Assembly (NCBI GenBank): GCA_963711005.1
Contig: CAVQCJ010000002.1
Span: forward strand, 930,001 to 994,000
Source: CAVQCJ01 sp963711005
Lineage (GTDB): Bacteria; Actinomycetota; Actinomycetes; Prado026
DNA: 64,000 nt
Direction: 5' to 3'
This document shows positions 24,796 through 34,200 of the stretch, one piece after another. Position numbers and translations under genes: made by a program. Under the pieces are notes generated by a model. It ran no database searches, was not told the origin of the DNA, and saw only the letters and a program-made list of their open reading frames with translations. Within the stretch, counting starts at the first letter, position 1; every line of letters begins with the position of its first letter.

Positions 24796-26904
24796 TCATT
24801 GCTTGGTGAACGAGCGCGCAGTAAGCCTGGGCGCGCGCTTGGCGGTCGCCTTGGCCGATGTCATCGCTGCAGCCCTCAAGGCGGCCGACGACGTTGTTGG
24901 GGTGATAGGCGTGTACGTCGTGCCCAGGCCGATGATCGAGCGGAGCTGCGCGATCTGCGTTGCGTTGATCATTCCGATGCCGCCGAACACGTAGGCGGTG
25001 GCGATCGCGCCAGAGGTTGCGTGCAGGTAGTACGGCACCGCGGTGGTGGTGGTCAGCGACGCGGGGGTGAGCAGCACCGGTGCGTTGATAGAGCCGGCGA
25101 AGGCCCCTCCGCTCAGCGCGTCAGGGAAGTACTGGCCGCTGGCCAGCGTGACCGCTGGGACGGCCCCGAAGTGGACCTCGGCAACGAGTTCGGAAGTCTC
25201 GTACCGGTCCGCACCGACCAGGGAGATCTTGTCCGGGTTGGTGTAGGCCCTGTCTGCGAGCCCGCCGACGGTGGTCACGTATACCTTGTTCGCCGGATCG
25301 GGGTGGCCGGCGATGTCGGCGGCGATGTACGCCTGGGCGGCCGGGGTCAGCGTCGCTCCCGCTGTCAACAGCACGGCCCCGCCGGGCGGGTTGGAACCGA
25401 TCCAGTACGAGCCGGCCGCAGCGCCGGCGGACAACCCGTCCGGGAAGTCCGTGCCGGTGGCCAGCAGCAGCTCCTGTGGGCCGTTGGCGCCCTGCCCGAG
25501 GAACTGGGCGATCCTCAGCGAGGTCTCTTCGCGGTTCAGCCCGGCGAACCGGGTGACGGTGTACCCGGCGGCGACTAGCGCGTTCTCGATGCCCTGGCTG
25601 ATCGAACCGGTGCCGCCCAGCACGTACACCTGCTTCGCGGCCGGCTTGAGAACCCGGGCCATCTCCGCGGTCACCGCCGGGATCGGCCCGGCCAACGTAC
25701 CCGGGGTCAACAGCAGCGGCCCGTGCACCTTAACCGCCAGCGGCCCGCCGCTCAGCGCGTCCGGGAAGTGCAGCGAGTCGGCCAGCACCACCGCATCCGC
25801 TGTGTGATCGACCGGGAACGAGGCGTGCGACACCGCGATCGCGGTCCCCTCCCGGTTCGGCCCGGACGTCCGGATCACCTGGTCGGGGCTGGTCGGCAAG
25901 GGCTGCCAGGACACCTCCGTCGGTTTCCCGGTGTTGCGGCAGTTGCCCACTACATTGTCCAGTGTCGGCAGCGAGCCGAACGTGACGCCGACCTCGAAGA
26001 CGTTTGGGCCCAAGCTGTACAGCAGTTTCGTGCCGTCGGGAGACCAGCGCAGGTCGCCCGCCGCCTGCCCGAGCCCGCCAGGCCCGGCCTGGGCGATGCC
26101 GGTGCCGTCGGTGTTCATCGTGTACAGGGTGGTCGCGCCCTGGTCGAGGAAGGCGATCTTCGTTCCGTCGGGGGAGAGCCGTGGCATCTGTGCGCCGGTC
26201 AGCGCGGTCCCGGCACCGAGGCTGACAGCTGTGTTGGCCCCCGATGCCAGGAAGTAGATGGACGACGACCCGGTGGCGTCGTCGTGCTCGAAGACTATGT
26301 CGCCGGTGACTGACGCGTCTGGTCGGCGGTTGTTGCCAGCCGGCTGCGGGAGCTCAACGGGCGGGTCCGAGCCCGCAGCCTGGATGCTGTTCACCCGTGA
26401 AGTGGCGGTCGCGGTCGTCGTTCGGGTGAAGTAGATGTTGTAGCTGTGCGCGCTGAAGGTCTCGTCGCTGTCAACGAAGCCCGACGTGTTCGAGAAGTTG
26501 GTGTCCCACCATGGGTACGCACTGGTGTCCTCGCTGAGGAACACGGTGGTCGCAGTGCCGCTCGGCGGCCAGTACGTGGACGAGCCGGAAGCCTGGTGCA
26601 CCATCTCCGACCCGTCATGGGACCACTGAACGCCACCGAGGTAGGAGCCCCAAGGCCAGGTGTGGAATGTCGCCAACGATGGCGGGTGGGAATCCGTGAC
26701 CCAGCCCGACTGTCCGCCGACCGCCAGGGTGCACGTGTAGGCGATCGGCCCATTGCCGAACGTCGGGACAGCCACCGTCACCGCGGGTCTCGCACCGGCC
26801 CGCGCTTCAGCACCCGCCGACATGGCCGGCGCAGTACTCGTGACCGCGGCTGGCGCGAGCAGCACGCCGGCCATCACAACCACACGAACGACTGAACGGT
26901 TCAC
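24796..26904 (-). CDS. secreted cell-wall-binding repeat 2 (CWB2) protein with PD40 repeats
   Basis: A 702-residue exported protein. It has a signal peptide (MNRSVVRVVVMAGVLLAPAA), PD40/TolB-like beta-propeller repeats (RLSPDGTKIAFLDQGATTLY; LRWSPDGTKLLYSLGPN) in residues 50-340, and three CWB2 modules from about 350 (VVLADSLHFPDALSGGPLAV; LLLATGTDFPDGLSAGAAAG; VTLASGQYFPDALSGGAFAG). CWB2 modules anchor proteins to anionic wall polymers. The propeller may bind a surface ligand. It may be functionally related to the sigma factor / PD40 pair further right, which is inference. Confidence 0.85.
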   Translation of the reverse strand: MNRSVVRVVVMAGVLLAPAAVTSTAPAMSAGAEARAGARPAVTVAVPTFGNGPIAYTCTLAVGGQSGWVTDSHPPSLATFHTWPWGSYLGGVQWSHDGSEMVHQASGSSTYWPPSGTATTVFLSEDTSAYPWWDTNFSNTSGFVDSDETFSAHSYNIYFTRTTTATATSRVNSIQAAGSDPPVELPQPAGNNRRPDASVTGDIVFEHDDATGSSSIYFLASGANTAVSLGAGTALTGAQMPRLSPDGTKIAFLDQGATTLYTMNTDGTGIAQAGPGGLGQAAGDLRWSPDGTKLLYSLGPNVFEVGVTFGSLPTLDNVVGNCRNTGKPTEVSWQPLPTSPDQVIRTSGPNREGTAIAVSHASFPVDHTADAVVLADSLHFPDALSGGPLAVKVHGPLLLTPGTLAGPIPAVTAEMARVLKPAAKQVYVLGGTGSISQGIENALVAAGYTVTRFAGLNREETSLRIAQFLGQGANGPQELLLATGTDFPDGLSAGAAAGSYWIGSNPPGGAVLLTAGATLTPAAQAYIAADIAGHPDPANKVYVTTVGGLADRAYTNPDKISLVGADRYETSELVAEVHFGAVPAVTLASGQYFPDALSGGAFAGSINAPVLLTPASLTTTTAVPYYLHATSGAIATAYVFGGIGMINATQIAQLRSIIGLGTTYTPITPTTSSAALRAAAMTSAKATAKRAPRLTARSFTKQ

Positions 26905-27072
26905 AGCGTCACCTCATCTTCTTCCGAGGTGCCGCGCCCCCCACGGCGGAACGAAGAGAGTGTGAACCCTTCCCAACCCTGCCGCCACCGGTTTCGCCCG
27001 ACTGCCCAGGCCGAAGTCGCGCGCCTCCTGGGCCTCGGCGCTCTGCGTGCTGTCAACCGATGTCTGCCTGTC

Positions 27073-28254
27073 TCAGCGCGTCGGGCTCACCGCTTCCCAA
27101 TCGCCCGAGTCGGTCCCAGCCACCACTAGTTGGGGGTAGGAGCCGTCTGCATGGACGCTCCAGAGCGAACTCACACCCTTGGCGTCTGTCCTCGAGAACA
27201 GCATCCGGTCACCCTCGGGTGAGAACGTGATGACTCTGAGTGCGTCGGCCCCGCCCTTACCGGCCAGCGACGTCACCGTTCCACGGGCCACGTCGACCAC
27301 GCGGAGTTCGGTCGCGGGGCCCATATCCGTCGTCCCTACGCCTGTCGCAGAGTCGAAGGCGATCCGATCACCCGTTGGCGACCACACGGGGTTCTCGGCA
27401 CCAGTGGGGATCAGCACCCGAGGGTTGGAACCATCAGCAGCCGCGACGACCAGCGAGGAGTCGCTGTCGCGGGAGATGTAGGCGACGTGAGCTCCGTCGG
27501 GCGAGTGCGTGACCTTCCACTGCCATCGAGGGTCGTCCGCCGGTAGACGCAGGGGCGTGGAACCGTCGACGGGTATCTCCACGCCGAAGGGGACCTCCAG
27601 CGACGAACCGTCAGGCGACCACACTGGGTCGAAATCGCCCGGCGCCATGAGCCCATCCGGCAGGCTGAGGCGCGCCTGCCGCGCGCCGTCGAGCCCGTAG
27701 ATGCCGATCGCTCGACCCAGGTCGACCCAGGTGGCAACCCGGGTGGAGTCGGGCGACCACGAGATGAGCCAGCCACTGCCGGGGAACGACGCGACGAGGC
27801 GGCCCGACGCGTCGCTGATGTTGACGGTCCCCTGACACGAGCCGCCACCACCGGCCTTCGCCCCCCTGTAGGCGAGGTACCGCCCGTCGGGTGACCAGAT
27901 GGATCCGTCTACCCGGTACTGGCCGCACGCCGCGTCACCGTCGGGAACGCCGTCCGCGATCCGGACCGGGTTCCTGCCGTCCCAGTCGGCCAGGTAGATG
28001 TCTCCGTTGAGCCCGTACGCGAGGCGGCCCAAGCTCGCATGTGGGTGCGTCGCGGGCAGTGGCGCCGAAGACGGACGCCGATGGCTCGCCACGCCCACTC
28101 CCAGTGCCAAGGTCACGACCACCACCGCCGCCACCGCCGTGATGCGGCGGTGGCGGGAGCGCCGGGCCCGGCGCAGGACTGCGTCCGGGTCCAGGGCCGG
28201 GGCGGGTGGGTTCCGACCGGCCCGATCGAAGAGGTCCTGCAGGTCCGCGGTCAT
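27073..28254 (-). CDS. membrane-anchored PD40 beta-propeller protein, probable partner of the SigE-type sigma factor
   Basis: 393 residues. The cytoplasmic N-terminus (MTADLQDLFDRAGRNPPAPA) has the length of an anti-sigma tail, one membrane helix follows (ITAVAAVVVVTLALGVGVAS, residues about 38-57), and the rest is an extracytoplasmic PD40 propeller with repeated WSPDG blades (SIWSPDGRYLAYRGAKAGGG; PVWSPTGDRIAFDSATGVGT; TFSPEGDRMLFSRTDAKG). Its ATG overlaps the stop of the sigma factor gene (ATGA at 28251-28254), so translation is coupled. The layout suggests it regulates the sigma factor in response to a signal outside the membrane; there is no zinc-finger ZAS motif. Confidence 0.8.
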   Translation of the reverse strand: MTADLQDLFDRAGRNPPAPALDPDAVLRRARRSRHRRITAVAAVVVVTLALGVGVASHRRPSSAPLPATHPHASLGRLAYGLNGDIYLADWDGRNPVRIADGVPDGDAACGQYRVDGSIWSPDGRYLAYRGAKAGGGGSCQGTVNISDASGRLVASFPGSGWLISWSPDSTRVATWVDLGRAIGIYGLDGARQARLSLPDGLMAPGDFDPVWSPDGSSLEVPFGVEIPVDGSTPLRLPADDPRWQWKVTHSPDGAHVAYISRDSDSSLVVAAADGSNPRVLIPTGAENPVWSPTGDRIAFDSATGVGTTDMGPATELRVVDVARGTVTSLAGKGGADALRVITFSPEGDRMLFSRTDAKGVSSLWSVHADGSYPQLVVAGTDSGDWEAVSPTR

Positions 28255-28853
28255 GACCGGTCCTCCGTCCCGGGAGCGAACGTCGTGGCGGGATCGAGAG
28301 GTTCCGTTCGCATCGCGAGGTCACCCGAAACGCCAAGATGGGCTCGCAGGGTCTCGGTGCCACGGGAGAGGCGGCTCTTCACGGTGCCAACCGGAATGCC
28401 CATGACCCGGGCGATCTCCTCGATCGACAGGTCATCGGTGAACCTGAGCACCAAGACGGCGCGCTGGCCCGCCGGGAGGGCGGCCAGCCCTGCCATGAGC
28501 GGCCCGTCGCGTTCATCGACAGCGGCGATGGCGCGCTCGCTGCCGGAGTCGATCAAGTCAGGGACAGTCCCCACAGGCCACTCCCGCCGCCACGGGCGGC
28601 GCCGGGCGTCCACGTGCTTGCCGACCAGGACCCGGTTGGCATACGCATCCACCTGTCCGCCACGGACAATCCGCGACCACCTTGGGTACATCGCCACCAG
28701 GACGTCCTGCACCAGGTCGTCAGCCGCGGACCAGTCACCGCACAACAGGAACGCCTTGCGGCGCAGCGCCGAGGCCCGAACGAGCATCCACTCGCGGAAG
28801 CCGGCATCGCCAGGAGCCGGACCACCCCAGACGGACTGCGCCGCGTCGACCAT
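28251..28853 (-). CDS. SigE-family ECF RNA polymerase sigma factor
   Basis: 200 residues. Sigma region 2 is REWMLVRASALRRKAFLLCG and DDLVQDVLVAMYPRWSRI. Region 4 is LPAGQRAVLVLRFTDDLSIE then EIARVMGIPVGTVKSRLSRG. Both the length and the region 4 signature fit the actinobacterial SigE70-like group. It forms a translationally coupled pair with the PD40 protein downstream. Confidence 0.9.
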   Translation of the reverse strand: MVDAAQSVWGGPAPGDAGFREWMLVRASALRRKAFLLCGDWSAADDLVQDVLVAMYPRWSRIVRGGQVDAYANRVLVGKHVDARRRPWRREWPVGTVPDLIDSGSERAIAAVDERDGPLMAGLAALPAGQRAVLVLRFTDDLSIEEIARVMGIPVGTVKSRLSRGTETLRAHLGVSGDLAMRTEPLDPATTFAPGTEDRS

Positions 28854-29313
28854 GATCGTGCCCCATCCCGGGTCGCCCGTTTCCGGCCCTCACGCACTAA
28901 TCGTCACGAGGAGGCAAGAACGTTCCATCGTCCCTGGAAATCCGTCGCCAAGCCAACGGGGATCCCCTCGATGGAACCCGCTCAGAACGCCGGGTTCTGG
29001 GGCGGGAGGTGAGCGGCTCGCCTTCACCTGCGTCGCGTACCAGCCCTCGAAGTTCCCCAAAGCCGCGGTCGGCGACGGTTGAGGCGCAGACGGGCCGCGC
29101 CCGTTCCGACGATGCCGGGTCGGTTGCGGCCCAGCCAGGGCCGGCCGCGCACTGACCCGGCGGTCAGCGGGCCGAAAGACCGGAACCCTTGACGCGACCC
29201 CCAGCCCGCGCTGGGATGTGCACCATCGGGGACCGGCTCGGCGCACGGAGCTTACGGCGCGAGGGGCGCATTCGTAGGCCCGACGGCGGCGACCAGACGA
29301 GCGGGGTTCAGCC
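28854..29313. other. intergenic region between sigma factor and exported protein genes
   Basis: 460 bases between two divergent genes. I see no RNA gene, repeat element or convincing small gene. A minus-strand frame with LGNFEGWYATQVKA near 29050 is isolated and unassignable. Promoters for both genes must lie here. Confidence 0.4.
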
Positions 29314-31182
29314 ATGACGACAGTCCCGTCGATGCTCAACTTCCGCCGCCGGGCGTTCGTCGGCGCTGCGGCCCTGTCCGTGGCAGCCGCCGGCCTCGCC
29401 GCTGGTGCGACCCCCTCGAGTGCCGGGGTCCAGACGGTGGGCTTCACGGTCGGGACCAGCGGCCCGGCCTTCACGTCCACCTCGATTCGGGCCGACTTCA
29501 CCCTGACCAACCCCTCGGCCAACACCGGGGCGGTCGCCGCGTTCAGCATCGTCGTGCCCCCAGGCGTCGGCGTAGTCCGTGGGGCAGGGGTCACTGGGCC
29601 GGGCAACTGGCGCGAGTCGGTGCTGGCGTGCGGAAGCGTCGCTCGCTGCTCGTCCGTCGTGCTGGTGTACGCCACACTGCCGCTGAGCACGTCGGTCCTC
29701 AGGCCAGGTAACTCCCTCACCTCCTCGATCGCCTTCACCACGCCAGCAAGGACCGGGCCGATCGTCTTCAGGATGATCGGGATCGGGAACGGCATCTTCA
29801 CGACGACAGACACGCCCACCATCAACGTCATCTCTGGCGACGCGGCTGCCTTCGCGCTCAACGACCCCGCCCTGGCCACAGCGACGCCGTCCAACAGCAC
29901 GGTGGCTGGGCAGTCGCAGGTGTTCACGCTGCAGGCGCAGAACACGGGCGGCTCGAACGTCCCGTACGGACCTGCACAGGTTCGAGTCGAGCTGGGTGCC
30001 GACGACCCCCACCCGGCGACCCTCCAGCTCGGCGTCGGGAACCCGCCGGTATACGGCTCCACGTTCCCGTTCGCATCCCTGCCGAACCCGGTCTCCGGCG
30101 AGACCAAGTACGCCGTGCTGCTCCCCGTGCCCGCGTCCGCCAGCGGGTTGTACAACCTGAAGATCACGTTCTTCACCGCCGCCTCGCCCACCAGCGTGTC
30201 GGTGAACGACATCGTCAAGCCTGCCGTCAACGGCAATCTCAGCGGGTTCTCGGTGCTCGCGAGCACCCCGACGGCCGTCGTACTGGACTCCATCAAGGAC
30301 GGGAGCACGACGCCCCCGCTGCCGAGGCCGGTGGCCGGCAAGTCGCTGGTCGCGTCGTTCCATTTGACCGACGCGTACAACAACCCGACGACGCTGCACG
30401 CGAGCAGCGTCGCCCTGGGCGCCCCCGGTCCCGGCACGCTCGGCACCCAGTCGGTCGTCGACAGCAACCCCGGCGCGAACCCACCGACCCTGGGGACGGT
30501 CACCACGAGCTACAGCGTGCCGACCCAACCGATCGGCTTCACGCTCACCCTGTCGAACCCGACCGCGACGTCCAGCCCCTTCCAGTCGGGGATCGACGGG
30601 AGCGGCCAGACGGCGCTGCTGACCCCATTTGTGTCGGGCGGCTTCTCCACCCCGGCATGCGCGCTGTCCCCGACCGACCCGGTCTGCTCGACCGCCAACC
30701 TGCCCAACGGCGCCGACGGCCAGGTCAACCTCATCCAGCAGCTGTGTGACAGCACCGACAACATCCCTGTCTGCGCGACAAACCCGAGCCAGCCGGTGAT
30801 CACCTCGGTGCTGGGCGACTTCACCGACGGTAAGGGGGGGAACCTGTACACACGCAGCGCCCCGGCGTCGATGACGATCGTGTGCCTGGCAGCCGTCTGC
30901 CACGACCCGGACGGAGACTCTCTCAGCGACTCCGACACGGCCGAGGAGATCGCCGAGATCATCGCCGCCTACCCCGGGCACGCCAAGACGTCGCTGGTCC
31001 CGGTGGAGGGCCCGGGCCCGGTCTGGGAGCAGCTGGCGCCGTGCCTGACACCGATCGAGGGCAGCCCGGTCATCCCGTCGACCACGCAGTACTGCTCCGA
31101 CCACAGCTCGTACTCGTTCGACGAGGCGGGCAACCTGTCCTTCACCATCTACTACCTGACCGACCCGAAGGGCGGCCCGTGA
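29314..31182 (+). CDS. exported protein with Tat-like signal, function unknown
   Basis: A 622-residue protein. The N-terminus NFRRRAFVGAAALSVAAAGL has a twin-arginine-like motif and a long hydrophobic core ending ATPSSAG. The mature part is rich in Ser, Thr, Pro, Gly and beta strands, with Ig-like or adhesin-like stretches (DFTLTNPSANTGAVAAFSIV; SVSVNDIVKPAVNGNLSGFS) and a calcium-loop-like DPDGDSLSDSDTAEEIAEII near residue 530. Several cysteine pairs occur in the last third. It is probably a surface or secreted structural protein. It converges on the large cyclase gene with a 19-base gap. Confidence 0.7.
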   Translation: MTTVPSMLNFRRRAFVGAAALSVAAAGLAAGATPSSAGVQTVGFTVGTSGPAFTSTSIRADFTLTNPSANTGAVAAFSIVVPPGVGVVRGAGVTGPGNWRESVLACGSVARCSSVVLVYATLPLSTSVLRPGNSLTSSIAFTTPARTGPIVFRMIGIGNGIFTTTDTPTINVISGDAAAFALNDPALATATPSNSTVAGQSQVFTLQAQNTGGSNVPYGPAQVRVELGADDPHPATLQLGVGNPPVYGSTFPFASLPNPVSGETKYAVLLPVPASASGLYNLKITFFTAASPTSVSVNDIVKPAVNGNLSGFSVLASTPTAVVLDSIKDGSTTPPLPRPVAGKSLVASFHLTDAYNNPTTLHASSVALGAPGPGTLGTQSVVDSNPGANPPTLGTVTTSYSVPTQPIGFTLTLSNPTATSSPFQSGIDGSGQTALLTPFVSGGFSTPACALSPTDPVCSTANLPNGADGQVNLIQQLCDSTDNIPVCATNPSQPVITSVLGDFTDGKGGNLYTRSAPASMTIVCLAAVCHDPDGDSLSDSDTAEEIAEIIAAYPGHAKTSLVPVEGPGPVWEQLAPCLTPIEGSPVIPSTTQYCSDHSSYSFDEAGNLSFTIYYLTDPKGGP

Positions 31183-31201
31183 CGGCGCCGACGCCGACGG
31201 C

Positions 31202-34200
31202 TCAGTCGCCCACGTAGCCCTGACGGTCCAGGTCTTCGCGGCCCCGCTGTTCGAGCTGCTCGGCGGCTGGGTCGCCTTGCGCCCGGGCCACCGCGGCGGT
31301 CTCCACCAGTACCGCACCCAGATCCCACTGCCCCTCCTCGGTGCACAGCTCGAGCGCCCTTCCGAGTGCCTCCCTCGCCTCGTCGAGACGGCCGAGCCCG
31401 AGCAGAGCACGCCCGCGGTGGCGGTGCAGGGCACGGACGGCGACGGCGACGTCGAGCGCGACGGCTCGGGGCATCGCCTCGTCGGCCTGGTCCAGTGCGA
31501 GCTGCCAGTCCTGGCGTGCCAGGCTCACCTCGACCAGCGCAGCGTCGGTCTCGACCACCTCGGCCCCCAGCCCGAGAAGCGCGAGCTCCGTCCGCGCTCG
31601 CAACAGCAACTCCAGGCCCTCCTCCTGGCGACCGCCGCGGACCGCGGCCTGACCGAGCTCGCGGCGGGCAGCCCCGGCCCACTCGCCGCTGCCCACGGCC
31701 TGGAAGATCGGCAGCACCCGACCCAGCACCTGCTCGGCCTCCGCGAGGCGCCCCTGGTGGATCAGCAGGTCGCCGACGTTGTAGTCCGCGGTGGCCGCCC
31801 CGATCACATCACCCGCGCGTGTGAAGGTCTCCTTCGCCTGCGCGTAAAGGGCGGCAGCCTCCTCGACGTCACCCTCGACGGCCGCGGCGAAGCCCAGGTG
31901 GTTCAGTGACCGGGCCTGGCGGTAGGTGTCGCCCAGCGACCGAAACAGCTCGAGCGCCATCGTGCCGTAGGGCCTTGGTGGTCTGCGGCCCATGTACAGG
32001 TGGGCCAGGAACAGCACTTCGTACGCCTCGGCCAGAGCAGCCGTGTCACCGGAGGCGACGGCGTCCTCCTCGGCGCGGGTGGCCCAGAGCACACCATCGC
32101 GGGACCTGCCCTGCTTGAGCCGGCACCACGCGTACCAGACCTCGAGCTGGGAGCGCCGCCCGACCAGGTCTGCACCCGGCTCGTCGACGTCCAGAAGCCG
32201 CAGGCCGCGGTTGATCGCCCTGACTGCTTGGGACACCCGGTCCATCCGATGGTCGACGAGCGCCTCCTTACGCAGCAGGTCTGCCACCGCCAGCCGGTCC
32301 TGCGGCACTAGCCGGCGGGCTGCGCGAAGGCTGGCCAGCGCGTCGTCGAACGTCCCGACGCTGGTCTGCGCGTCACCCAACGCCTCCAGCACCTGCGCCC
32401 GCTCCCGTGGGTCGAGCGACGGCAGGCGCCGGGACACGTCCACGGCTCGCCGGTAGAACTGTGCAGCCTCGACCAGCGCAAACTTGTCCCTCGCCCGGTC
32501 CCCGGCGACCCGGGAGTAGTACCAGGCCTTGTCGGGGCGGTCTGCGTGGAGGAAGTGCAAAGACAACAGCTCCGACACGTCGTCCGGGTCAGGTGTCGTC
32601 GTCTCCAGGTGCTCGCCCACCCGTCCGTGCAGCTCCTGACGCCGCCGGTAAGGCAACCCCTCGTACGCCGCGTCGCGGACCAGAGCGTGCTCGAAGCGGT
32701 ACCGGCCATGACCGGTGGCATGCAGGAAGGTGCCCATCCGGGCGAGCGCGGCGCGGCTGGTCGGGAGTGCGTGACCTCGTAGGACAGCACGCAGATCGGC
32801 CTCGTGGAACTGCACCCCGAGCACGGACGCGTAACGCAGCACCGTCCGCTCGTCGGGCGGGAGCCGATCGATCTGACTGTCGATGAAGGCCTCTACCGAA
32901 TCGGGCAGGGCCTCGATCGGCGCGCCGCTGTTCGCGGCCAGCAGCAGCCCGCGGAGGAAGAAGGGGTTGCCGCCGGCTCGCTCGGCGAGGGCCGCCATCT
33001 CGTGCGGTCGCAGCAGTGAGTCACCCAGTGCCCCGGCGGCAAGGTCGATCGACTGTGCGGCGTCCAGCGGAGCAAGCCTCAGCGAGAGGAGGTCCGGTGA
33101 CGCGGTCGGGACGAAGCCGGTCTGCTGGTCGCGTCGCGTCACGAGCAGCACCCATGGCCGGTCTGGCACCTCCCGAGCCAGCCGGGTGAGCAGCTCCGAG
33201 GACGCCTCGTCCATGAGGTGCACATCGTCGAGCACGATCATCGTCGTCCCCGACAGCAGCACCGACATCAGCCGGGTGGTGACGTCGACGAGACGGTCCT
33301 TGCGGAAGCGCTCGTCGAGGCGCGCCGTCTCGGCCGTGGGCTCCAGCTCGACGTCCAGGACCGCTGCGACAAGCGGGAGCCACGGCAACAGAGCCGGATC
33401 GGTGACCCGTGCCCGCTCCGACAGACACTCGACGACGGCATGGGCGTCCGCGCCCGACGCGACACCCAGGACAGCGCGCAGGAGCCGACGGAAGGGGTGG
33501 TACGGGGTCGACGACTCGTACTCGTCACAGGCCGAGGCGACCACGGCGACGTCCGCCCTGCTGGCTGTCAGCTCGGCGACGAGCCTCGACTTGCCGATGC
33601 CGGGCTCGCCGACGAGCTCGACCATGCGTCCGCGACCGTCGCGGGCACTGTCCAGCGCCTGGGCCAGCGCGGCCAGCTCCCGCTCGCGGCCGACCAACCG
33701 CGTCAGGGCTGCTCCGTCGCTCCGCTCCCCCAGCACCCGTCCGACGCTGGCGGCGCTCACCGGCGCGGCCTTGCCCTTCACCAGGAACGGAGCCAGCGGC
33801 TCGACGTCGAACACGGTTCGCGACCGGTCGAGCACCTCAGTCGTCGCCAGCACCTGGCCCGGCGTCGCGTGACCCATCACCCGGGCAGCGAGGTTGACCG
33901 GGTCCCCCTTGACGCTGTAGGTCCGGCGGAACGGGGGGCCGAAGTCGCCGGAGAACACCTGCCCGCGGTTGACCCCGATCCGTAACGGCAGCACACCGAC
34001 CCGGTCCATGATTCGCCGGACCGCGCGCAGCATCCGCTCCTCGTCGTGGTCGGCGCTGCGCGGGGCCCCAGCGGTGAGCATGATCTTCCCCCCGTCGCGG
34101 TCGATGTCGGTCTCGAAGAAGGTCACCCCGTAGTAGGCGCTCGCTTCCTGGACGTTGCGCACCATCTCGTCCAGTGCCGTCGCGAGCGCGCCGGGACCCT

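Noticed and set aside
28890..31434. Long minus-strand open frames opposite the exported protein gene
   Set aside because: They are antisense shadows caused by high GC; the plus-strand frame has a signal peptide and coherent composition.
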